A stretch of DNA of 18,960 nucleotides from Fidelibacterota bacterium. Lineage in GTDB: Bacteria > Fidelibacterota > JAANXI01. Of this stretch, positions 8,150-15,900 are shown one piece after another (the first letter of the stretch is position 1; the number at the start of each line of letters is the position of its first letter). The DNA lies in the NCBI GenBank assembly GCA_018263365.1, contig JAANXI010000048.1, positions 14,696-33,655 on the forward strand. The letters run 5' to 3'. Under the pieces are notes generated by a model. That model did no database searches. It was not told where the DNA came from and saw nothing but the letters and a program-made list of their open reading frames with translations. The position numbers were made by a program, and so were the translations under genes.

Positions 8150-9652
8150 TTAGTCGTCGCTCTGTGGACGCATTTGCGGAAACAGGATGACGTCTTTAAT
8201 AGAGTGCTGGTTCGTCAGGAGCATGACGAGGCGATCAACGCCGATGCCCACACCACCGGTCGGCGGCATCCCGATTTCCATAGCCGTCAGAAAATCTTCA
8301 TCCACGACCTGAGCTTCGTCGTCACCTTCAGAACGCAACTGCGCCTGCTGTTCCAGACGTTCCCGCTGATTGATGGGATCATTTAACTCTGAGAAGGCAT
8401 TCGCCATTTCCATCCCGGCCACGATGAGTTCGAAGCGTTCCACGATGCGTTCATCACCATCACGTTTTACCTTGGCCAGCGGCGAGACCGCCCGCGGATA
8501 GTCAATCACAAACGTCGGCCTGATGAGATTCGGCTCGACGACATCGCCGAAGATGGAATCAAGAATTTTACCGTAATTCATATCGTCGTCGACTTCGATG
8601 CCCTGCTCCGTAGCAAAATCGAAGAGTTCATCCCGGTCATAGTCCTTAATATCAGTACCGAGGTATTCTTCGAACAGTTCGAACATCTTTTTCCGGGCAA
8701 AAGGCGGTGTCAAATCGATCTCAGGCTCGCCGAACTGGATTTTCGCATGGCCGGTCTTCGCCGCCACCTCGCTGATGAGGGCTTCTACCATCTCCATCTC
8801 ATGCTCATAATCCACAAAGGCCTGGTACCACTCCAGCATGGTAAACTCCGGGTTGTGATTCCGATCCATCCCCTCGTTGCGAAAATCCTTGGCGATTTCG
8901 TAGACTTTTTCGAACCCACCGACAATCAGCCGTTTCAGATATAATTCATCCGCTATACGCAGATAGAAATCCGTATCCAGCGTGTTGTGGTGCGTTTTGA
9001 ACGGTCGCGCCGACGCGCCGCCGTAAATCGGTTGCAATACCGGCGTTTCAACCTCAATAAAACCGCGTTCGTCCATAAAATGCCGGATATTCCGGATAAT
9101 GGCGCTCCGGGTTTTGAACACTTCTTTCACCTCCGGATTCACGATGAAATCGAGATACCGCTGGCGATAGCGCTGTTCCTTGTCTGAGAACGCATCGTAG
9201 ACCTTGTCGTCGGTCTCCTTGACTACAGGAATCGGGCGCAACCCTTTGGACAGAACCGATAATTCTTCCGTAAGAATGGTGATCTCTCCGGTGCGGGTTT
9301 TCATCACCTTGCCTGCGACTCCAATCCAGTCACCGATGTCCAGCAGTTTAAACGCTTCGTACATTTGTTCGCCGATGTTATCCACTTTCACGTAAATCTG
9401 GATTTTTCCGGTGGAATCCTGGATATGGGCGAAACTGGCCTTTCCCATCCGCCGGATGGACATCAGCCGTCCGGCTAACCGGACATCGACGGTTTCTGCA
9501 AATTTGTCATAATCATTCAGAATCTGTTCGGCATAATGGGTGACATCATATTCGTATGCATACGGTTTAATACCCAATTCCCGGAGTTGCTCCAGTTTTT
9601 CCTTCCGGGTGGCAATAAGTTCTTCCAGCGTACTTTGTGTTTCTTCAGTCAC
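8150..9652 (-). CDS. lysS: Lysyl-tRNA synthetase, class II
   Basis: A cytosolic enzyme of 500 residues that charges tRNA-Lys with lysine. An N-terminal OB-fold anticodon-binding domain (about residues 55-165, VRLAGRLMSIRRMGKASFAHIQD) is followed by the class II catalytic core. Motif 1 is GFIEVETPVLQPIYGGASARPF, motif 2 is FRNEGMDRNHNPEFTMLEWY and motif 3 is GVGIGVDRLVMLLTN near residue 470, ending with the family-typical DVILFPQMRP. The length is normal. The start is GTG at 9652, set by a strong AAGGAG (9658-9663) that overlaps the prfB stop codon, which lies 9 nt upstream. It belongs to the prfB-lysS-lolCED operon. Confidence 0.98.
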   Translation of the reverse strand: MTEETQSTLEELIATRKEKLEQLRELGIKPYAYEYDVTHYAEQILNDYDKFAETVDVRLAGRLMSIRRMGKASFAHIQDSTGKIQIYVKVDNIGEQMYEAFKLLDIGDWIGVAGKVMKTRTGEITILTEELSVLSKGLRPIPVVKETDDKVYDAFSDKEQRYRQRYLDFIVNPEVKEVFKTRSAIIRNIRHFMDERGFIEVETPVLQPIYGGASARPFKTHHNTLDTDFYLRIADELYLKRLIVGGFEKVYEIAKDFRNEGMDRNHNPEFTMLEWYQAFVDYEHEMEMVEALISEVAAKTGHAKIQFGEPEIDLTPPFARKKMFELFEEYLGTDIKDYDRDELFDFATEQGIEVDDDMNYGKILDSIFGDVVEPNLIRPTFVIDYPRAVSPLAKVKRDGDERIVERFELIVAGMEMANAFSELNDPINQRERLEQQAQLRSEGDDEAQVVDEDFLTAMEIGMPPTGGVGIGVDRLVMLLTNQHSIKDVILFPQMRPQSDD

Positions 9653-9657
9653 AAAAT

Positions 9658-9663
9658 CTCCTT
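9658..9663 (-). promoter_or_regulatory. Ribosome binding site fixing the GTG start of lysS
   Basis: AAGGAG sits 5 nt before the GTG and overlaps the TAA stop of prfB (9662-9664). It favours GTG at 9652 as the start and suggests that ribosomes ending prfB load directly on lysS. Confidence 0.8.
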
Positions 9664-10768
9664 AATGCGGTTGTTCGATAGTTTCCAACAGATAGGCCTT
9701 CACAAATTCGTCGAGGTCGCCGTCCATCACGGCCTGCACGTTGCCGGTCTCAAAATCCGTGCGGTGATCCTTCACTTTATTATACGGGTGAAAAACATAC
9801 GACCGGATCTGATTCCCCCAGGAGATGTCTTTCTTGTTGGCCTCAAGTTCGTTGAGTTCCTCCTGGGCTTCTTCCCGCTTTTTCTGATACAGTTTCGCCC
9901 GGAGCATCTTCATGGCGTTGGCCTTGTTCTTGTGCTGGGATCGCTCGTTCTGGCACTGCACAACAATGCCGGTCGGCTCATGCGTAATCCGCACCGCCGA
10001 ATCGGTCTTATTCACATGCTGTCCGCCGGCGCCGCTGGCGCGGTAAGTATCAATGCGCAAATCACCAGGGTCTATTTCCACTTCGATGTCATCCTCCACT
10101 TCCGGGTAGACAAAAACGCTGGCAAAAGATGTATGCCGGCGCGCGTCGGAGTCGAACGGCGAAATGCGCACCAGCCGGTGAATGCCGGCCTCTGCTTTAA
10201 CGTATCCGTAGGCGAAATTTCCAAGGATTTCAAAGGTAACGTTTTTCAGTCCGGCCTCATCGCCCGGCTGATAATCGATGACTTTGTACTGCCAGTTTCT
10301 GCGCTCGATCCAGCGGGAGTACATGCGATACAGCATAGAGGCCCAGTCCTGAGATTCCGTGCCGCCTGCGCCCGGATGAATCGTCATGATGGCGTTTTTC
10401 TCGTCGTCCTCTTCGTTCAGCATCGCCTGCAATTCTATTTGGGCCAATGCGTTCTGGTATTGCTCCAACAGGTTGTCCAGCTCGGCTTGCATAGATTCAT
10501 CTTCGGCTTCGCTCGCCAGTTCGAGCATTACTTCCAGCTCTTCCCGGGACTCGCTGACAGATTCCCACTTCTCCAGTTGCTCATCAATCCGGCTGATCTT
10601 CTGCAAAATCTGCTGTGCACTGGCTTGGTCTGCCCAGAAATCCGGGGCGGTCGTCTCCTGTTGGAGCGCCTGTTTCTTCTCGCGCAGCGCATCGATATCG
10701 AACACGCCACGTAGATACTGAAAGCGCTCTTCCAGGTCTTCAAAACTGTTTCGGATATCATCAAACAT
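9662..10768 (-). CDS. prfB: Peptide chain release factor 2
   Basis: RF2, 368 residues, recognises UGA and UAA stop codons and triggers peptide release on the ribosome. The tripeptide that reads the stop codon, SPF, is at residues 203-205 (RISPFDSDARRHTSFASV) and the catalytic GGQ at 248-250 (SGAGGQHVNKTDSAVRITH). The SPF motif separates it from RF1, which has PxT there. The reading frame is continuous: at the place of the autoregulatory +1 frameshift of many prfB genes, the codons read YLRGVFDID with no in-frame TGA, so this gene is not controlled by that mechanism. It is the first gene of an operon and has a good promoter just upstream. Confidence 0.98.
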   Translation of the reverse strand: MFDDIRNSFEDLEERFQYLRGVFDIDALREKKQALQQETTAPDFWADQASAQQILQKISRIDEQLEKWESVSESREELEVMLELASEAEDESMQAELDNLLEQYQNALAQIELQAMLNEEDDEKNAIMTIHPGAGGTESQDWASMLYRMYSRWIERRNWQYKVIDYQPGDEAGLKNVTFEILGNFAYGYVKAEAGIHRLVRISPFDSDARRHTSFASVFVYPEVEDDIEVEIDPGDLRIDTYRASGAGGQHVNKTDSAVRITHEPTGIVVQCQNERSQHKNKANAMKMLRAKLYQKKREEAQEELNELEANKKDISWGNQIRSYVFHPYNKVKDHRTDFETGNVQAVMDGDLDEFVKAYLLETIEQPH

Positions 10769-10801
10769 CTAATGCAGTCCTATTTATTATTGCAATCCTG
10801 A

Positions 10802-10830
10802 AATTTATGCAAGCCCGCCTCAATTGTCAA
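10802..10830 (-). promoter_or_regulatory. Sigma-70-type promoter of the prfB-lysS-lolCED operon
   Basis: The minus strand has TTGACA (10825-10830), a perfect -35 box, 17 nt of spacer and TAAATT (10802-10807) as the -10 box. It lies between the lrp terminator and the prfB ATG, predicting a leader of roughly 25-30 nt that includes AGGA. This is the best promoter match in the window. Confidence 0.75.
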
Positions 10831-10868
10831 CGAGCCTGAACTCCCCAATACATACTCCATCACCGGGC

Positions 10869-10909
10869 AAAATAAAAACTCCGAAGCAGCGAGCCTGCTG
10901 CTTCGGAGT
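10869..10909 (-). terminator. Rho-independent terminator of the PII-Lrp unit
   Basis: A perfect 13-bp stem (10878-10890 with 10897-10909; ACTCCGAAGCAGC and its complement) encloses a 6-nt loop and is followed on the minus strand by TTTTATTTT. It lies 26 nt after the lrp stop and directly before the prfB promoter. Confidence 0.93.
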
Positions 10910-10935
10910 CCAGGGCAAAAGAGCAGTAGAATGCG

Positions 10936-11403
10936 TTACCCGTTGTCCTCTGTCTCCAGAATGTTCGTCTCCTTCATCGTAGACAATACCACATTGGATT
11001 CCACGGTTGTGACCATCTTCCACTGTTTAATCTCGTAGATAAGATCATTCAGCGCCGAGATACTCGAGACGCGTACTTTCAACAGATGGGAGGCCACGCC
11101 GGTAATCGTATGGCATTCCAGGATATCCGGGGTGTCTTCAACCCGATTTGCCAAATCACTTTGATTTTTCGCGCTGTCGATACCCAGTGTGATGTACGCC
11201 GTTACATTTTTATTGACTGCTCCGGGATTGACCACAGCCGTATATCTTTCAATGATACCGCGGTCGAGCAGTTTGTTCATACGTTCACTCACGGCAGGCG
11301 TGGACAGTCCCACTTCTTTGGCGACATCCTGTCGTTTCATTCGCCCATCCTGCTGGAGCAAGGATAAAATTTTCCGGTTTATGTCGTCTAATTTCTTCGG
11401 CAT
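10936..11403 (-). CDS. Lrp/AsnC-family transcriptional regulator
   Basis: A 155-residue DNA-binding regulator of the feast/famine type. The N-terminal winged helix-turn-helix covers residues 5-55 (LDDINRKILSLLQQDGRMKRQDVAKEVGLSTPAVSERMNKLLDRGII). The C-terminal RAM ligand-binding and oligomerisation domain covers about 65-140, with TITGVASHLLKVRV at the effector-loop position. Family members respond to amino acids, but the specific ligand and targets cannot be read from the sequence. A clear GGAGG (11411-11415) lies 7 nt before the ATG. The gene follows the PII gene with a 30-nt gap and is closed by its own terminator, so the two are probably one transcript. Linkage to PII suggests a role in nitrogen or amino-acid metabolism, which is an inference. 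Confidence 0.93.
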   Translation of the reverse strand: MPKKLDDINRKILSLLQQDGRMKRQDVAKEVGLSTPAVSERMNKLLDRGIIERYTAVVNPGAVNKNVTAYITLGIDSAKNQSDLANRVEDTPDILECHTITGVASHLLKVRVSSISALNDLIYEIKQWKMVTTVESNVVLSTMKETNILETEDNG

Positions 11404-11433
11404 GGCTGTACCTCCAAATGGTTGGTTAATTAT

Positions 11434-11775
11434 TTACTCAATTGCAGCATCACCGGCTTCCTTAGTCCGTATCCGAATCGCCTCGTCAACCTCATATATA
11501 AACACCTTTCCGTCACCGACGTTCCCCGTGGAAGCCCGCTCAATAATAGTATCCACGATCTGTTGGTACTGGTTATCAGTGGCAACCACCTCCACCTTTA
11601 TCTTGGGCAAAAAATCGATGTGGTATTCACTGCCCCGATACAACTCCGTCTGTCCCCGCTGCCGTCCAAAACCCTTCACCTCGCTTACCGTCATCCCATG
11701 GATGCCAATTTCCGCAAGCGCTTCGCGGACTTCATCCAGTTTAAACGGCTTAATGATGGCCTCGATCTTCTTCAT
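11434..11775 (-). CDS. glnB: Nitrogen regulatory protein PII (GlnB/GlnK family)
   Basis: A 113-residue trimeric signal protein that senses 2-oxoglutarate and ATP/ADP and controls nitrogen enzymes or transporters by contact. It opens with MKKIEAIIKPFKLDEVREAL. The T-loop carries the PII signature RGQTELYRGSEY, with Tyr51 (the uridylylation site in proteobacteria) and Tyr46 present. The B-loop segment TGNVGDGKVFI, which binds nucleotide, follows at about residues 83-93. The length is standard. Neither amtB nor glnA is adjacent, so the choice between GlnB and GlnK cannot be made here, and glnB is used as the generic symbol. AGGA precedes the ATG. The next gene is an Lrp-type regulator in the same direction, probably in the same operon. 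Confidence 0.95.
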   Translation of the reverse strand: MKKIEAIIKPFKLDEVREALAEIGIHGMTVSEVKGFGRQRGQTELYRGSEYHIDFLPKIKVEVVATDNQYQQIVDTIIERASTGNVGDGKVFIYEVDEAIRIRTKEAGDAAIE

Positions 11776-11813
11776 GCAAAATTCCTGCGCAACTTCAACA
11801 GATCATTTCTTTT

Positions 11814-11842
11814 CTTTTAATAAATAAAGATTCCGCACTCAA
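11814..11842 (-). promoter_or_regulatory. Candidate proximal promoter of the PII-Lrp unit
   Basis: TTGAGT (11837-11842), a 17-nt spacer and TAAAAG (11814-11819) on the minus strand, in AT-rich intergenic DNA. The -10 match is weak; spacing and position are right. Confidence 0.3.
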
Positions 11843-11875
11843 TCATAACTTTATTAATTTTTTCCCGTTCGGAGT

Positions 11876-11904
11876 AATTTAAGTATTTATTTTTCTAAGC
11901 ACAA
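11876..11904 (-). promoter_or_regulatory. Candidate distal promoter of the PII-Lrp unit
   Basis: TTGTGC (11899-11904), a 17-nt spacer and TAAATT (11876-11881) on the minus strand. The -10 hexamer is identical to the one of the prfB promoter. It would give a leader of about 95 nt. No terminator separates it from the PorV-like gene upstream, so read-through is also possible. Confidence 0.4.
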
Positions 11905-11920
11905 CACCTAATCACAGAAT

Positions 11921-12943
11921 TTATATTGGCTTTGAAAGCGAAACACTTAATCCAAGACGGTGAGAATACCCTAAGACATGATTTCCCAATGAATACTCAA
12001 TAGAAAACGGCATCTGAAACATAGTTGGATAAAATGCAATACCAGCATTGAACTGCTCAGCGGTGGTCCCGATTTGTACTGCTGCTACGTCCTGTATCTT
12101 ATATTCTATTCCCCAGGATGACTTGGCTCCGTACCTGGATGCCCGAGAAAAGACGAAATTGAGTTGACCGTCAAATCGACGAATCGGCTGTTCATAGGAC
12201 AAACTCCAGAGTAGATTCGGATGCATCACATCCTGTGATTTCGTATTCCATGAAATAGGCGTACCAGTCAGATCCTGAATAAGCAATGCATTGCCAAGCC
12301 GCCCCATCCATTTGACGTCGAGCAGGTCACTCAGCCAAAACTTCGCCCCCACGCTCACATCAATGCCCAGTCCGCTTCCTTGTACGGTGTGGATTCGCCG
12401 GTTCAGATACTTGATGTTTACCCCGATTGGCGTCTCGACCGGAAAGGCAAAATACCGCCAGCCCAAATCGAGGTTCCACCGAAACATCCTTGCGAGCGAG
12501 AGAAAGACGGCGTCTTCCCGGTCGGTAAACGTACCAAGCGGATCGTGTAACAGGGTCCGGGCCGAATCCCGCTGCGTCACCAGGGTCAGGTCGCTTAAGT
12601 CGGGCCGGAGTGGAATATCATCCACGCTCAGCCGCATCCAGTTCACGGCAAAAACGTAATCCGCCCCGACGGGCTGGGTCGCACCCAGATAGTTATAATT
12701 CGCCAGACCAAATTGCGAGATATACAGCGCCCGAATCTCTGAACTATTTACATAACCGAGATTTGCCGGGTTGTGCATGAAAGCCGCTCCGGATTCAAAC
12801 AATGCTCCGGCAGCGTTCCCAAGCGCGCTTCCCCTCGGACTTACGCCAAGCCGAAGCATACTGTCGGCGTACCGTCCTCCGAATACGACGGATTGCCATA
12901 GAATCAGCGCTATCAGCGTGTAATATTTAGCGAGCCTTCGCAA
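11921..12943 (-). CDS. porV: PorV-like outer-membrane protein of the type IX secretion system (PorV/PorQ, UPF0164-type)
   Basis: A 340-residue exported protein. A signal peptide (about residues 1-22, hydrophobic core TLIALILWQSVVFG) is followed by the family opening RLGVSPRGSALGNAAGALFESGAAFMHNPANLGY, typical of PorV/PorQ. The rest alternates polar and hydrophobic residues in amphipathic strands, as in an outer-membrane beta-barrel. In Bacteroidota PorV brings cargo from the translocon to the PorU sortase, and porU and porV are neighbours in Porphyromonas gingivalis; the same pairing occurs here. The start is TTG at 12943, overlapping the end of porU by 17 nt; no ATG occurs before residue 29, which lies after the signal peptide. 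The ribosome site is poor (GGGGA), so coupling to porU translation is likely. PorQ or another paralogue is the main alternative. Confidence 0.8.
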   Translation of the reverse strand: MRRLAKYYTLIALILWQSVVFGGRYADSMLRLGVSPRGSALGNAAGALFESGAAFMHNPANLGYVNSSEIRALYISQFGLANYNYLGATQPVGADYVFAVNWMRLSVDDIPLRPDLSDLTLVTQRDSARTLLHDPLGTFTDREDAVFLSLARMFRWNLDLGWRYFAFPVETPIGVNIKYLNRRIHTVQGSGLGIDVSVGAKFWLSDLLDVKWMGRLGNALLIQDLTGTPISWNTKSQDVMHPNLLWSLSYEQPIRRFDGQLNFVFSRASRYGAKSSWGIEYKIQDVAAVQIGTTAEQFNAGIAFYPTMFQMPFSIEYSLGNHVLGYSHRLGLSVSLSKPI

Positions 12944-15900
12944 TTTTCCCCACGGATTTGTGTGTTTTCCCGCCGATTTTCACGGTGAATTGGTAAAAGT
13001 ACACCCCATTCGAGACAAACTCGCCATTCCGATCTCTGCCATCCCAGCGAATTTTATGAAATCCGGGCGCCGTGATATCTCCGTCCATAAATACATCCGA
13101 TGGCGAGTACCGGGTAATTCGACGTCCGTCTACGGTGAAAATATCCAGGGTGAAATCGGATACCCTGTTGGTTACCTCGTAATAAAAGTAGGTCTCCGAC
13201 TGGAACGGATTGGGAAAATTGCCGTAATCGATCAGAGTATTCTCCCCGGCAACCAGAATCGAATATTCGGACTCCTCAGTACGGTTGGCATGGATATCAG
13301 CGGCAGTAAAGGAGATGGTATGCGGCCCTTTTGTTAACTCAGGTTGCAGCTCAACAATAGCACTTTGATTGGTGCCCGCGATTTTGATATCCATTTTCTC
13401 TTTCGATACCGGCTGATTATCAAGCAGTACATCGAATGCCTCACTTCGGATGTCGACTCCGACGCTATCTTCAACCACAAACCGCAATCGTGGCTTTTGT
13501 CCCACATACATCTCCGGCAGATACGGCTGGTCGCCAACACTTGCTTCAACTAAAGGCGGCGTGGTATCCCTGGGATCAAATAATGAGTGGAAGCCTTCCT
13601 TTTCAGCGATGATACTCGGATTGCTGCCATTAATTCTGAGCCAGGTTTTCCTCTCGCTGTCCGTCAAATAATACCAGTGGACTGTAGTATCCTGGTTTAC
13701 CTTCTGATTCGTGATTCCCACCGGTACGGGTTGCGTGTTACCAGGTGGATAACCTATGGCAATACCCAGCGGATTGTCGTCAGTATACAATTTCGGATTC
13801 ATCTGCCACTTCTTCGAATCAAAGGCAAACTCCCGGAATTCCAGAGAGACTGTTTGGGGTGTACCGACCCGATTTCCTGATACTGTCACAGAGATGGAGT
13901 CCTGCTGTAAAACCGCATGTGTCTCCCCGTCGTATGTCAATCCGAATTCCGGAATGACCGCAAAGATCGGCGACTCTGCGGTAGTGGTATAGTTATTATC
14001 CGACTCATCCTCTTCCTCGACTGTTTCGTCTGAATCCAGAACAACGGCGAGATTCAGCGCCCTTCCGGGATTATAAAACGGCAGACGTACCGTATCGTAA
14101 TTAGCAGCCGCAAAATCTAATCCCTGAGATTTATCAATCAAAGTATCTCCGGTTCCGGAGGTCAGCCGTACGTAAATATTGGGCTGAGGATTTCCCCGGA
14201 TAATTTCGGAGGAATGAACCACGATGCTTAATGTCGGTACCGTCCCATGGATAACATCAGCAGCCCGTACTTCCAGATCCGGCAAAAATCCCACCTGAAA
14301 CTGCTCTCGCGGGCTGTCAATCACATCTCCATCCGATTGGTAGACCTTTAGCCACCACTGTACCTGTGTTCCGGCGCTGAATCCGCTGAATGCGCCCTGC
14401 GTCTCCCATGTCGTACCGCTAACTTGATGCATTGGGAGCGATAATGCCGAGTGAGTGGAATACACCCGGATACTGTCGATCGGTTGCGTCGGCAGAACCT
14501 CCGCCTCAAACCTAATCGGTTGACCTGTTTTGGGCGCTGCGGGAATTGTCCGCATATTCTCTACAATCGGCGCATCAATGGCAAACGACAGCGAGCCATG
14601 TTCATGCTGTGTTCCGTTCTCAGAAAATTGATACCAGGCTAGGTGCCCTTGTCCGGCCGCAAATGTATCCGGGATATCGACGTAATATTCGTATTCCGAG
14701 CCCCCTACTTCCCACGTCACTGGCCTGTTCCCGTCCTGAAACAACGGGATATTGTTCAAATCATAGATCTGGATTAGAGTGGGTAAATCCTCTTCCGATT
14801 GTAACCGAAGCTGGTCTCCGGGCTGGATGTTACCCGCTTCGAGTGACACGCTCTCCCCTTGTTCCGGCGCCGCAAGCCTGGTTGCAGGATCCCCAATCAG
14901 GTTATACTGATGCACCATCGTCGGGACCAAATAGGAATAGCCAAATCGCGGTGCACGCGCTAAATAATTGATCCGTGACAGATTGACAATTTCCCCAAGC
15001 GTATATTCCTTGTTTTGCAGGTATTCCGGGAGATCATACATCAACAGGAAATCATTCCAAAGCCAGCCCAAACCGGATGATCCGTACCAGCCAATCGCTC
15101 CGGCGTCCGATTTTCGAAGCATCAATTCCCCCAATCCCCGGGCAGTTTCGATTGCCCCGGTAAAACACGTCATACTGGTCACAAAGGGATACATTCCCGC
15201 ATTGTGCAGCCGCCCAATGTCCTCCCGCAAAAACAGGGAGCGATCTGCCCAGACCGCGCCGCCGCCGTGCCCCATGAAGTTCACGTGATATACGCCGGTA
15301 TTGTAATACTGAATCAGATCGGCTGACCCGCCGTAAAACCGGCTTTGCTGGAACGTTAAGTCGATGTACAAACGCTCCGGAAATATAGAGCCGCCTGTCT
15401 GGTACCGAAGCAGTTCCTCCGTCTGGTTTTTAAAGACAGCACCGTATCCTGCGATAAACAGGCTTCGGTTTCTCCATTCGCCGTAGGGAGCATTCTGCTC
15501 GTATTCCTGAATTTTTGCGAAGACGGTTTCTAGTTCCCCGGTGGACTGAACCGGGATTCTCCCGACGGCGACTTCTGGTATCAAATTGGTAGTATCAATA
15601 TTCGCATAGTAGTAGTCTGTGACGGCTGCGCCGTAGTTCTCCGTCTGGTAAAAACGCATCGGGATGATATCATCTGCTGTTCGAAGTCGACCCTGAGTAT
15701 CCCCAATGAGTAGGACATGCAGTGTCTGATTTGCCGAAAGGTCGGCATCGCGCCGGCGAATGACCTCTCTGATTGCAGCAGGTGATGTGTATCCGTAACT
15801 GTGTTCCCGGTAAATTTCTTCGGTGGTACTAATCTTTGGGTTCCATCCATTTGACTCGCGATAGGTTACCCAGGATTCGGCCGTTTCGCGAAATTTTTCA

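Noticed and set aside
9536..10714. A 392-codon open frame on the plus strand opposite prfB and the end of lysS
   Set aside because: It runs antisense to two certain genes, its protein has low complexity with many F, L, H and V residues and no recognisable domain, and it has no convincing ribosome site. It is explained by codon bias of the real genes.
11758..11795. Sigma-54-like promoter before the PII gene (TTGCGC ... TTTGCA)
   Set aside because: The -24 element lacks the GG pair, the spacing is two nt too long and the motif overlaps the ribosome site and start codon.
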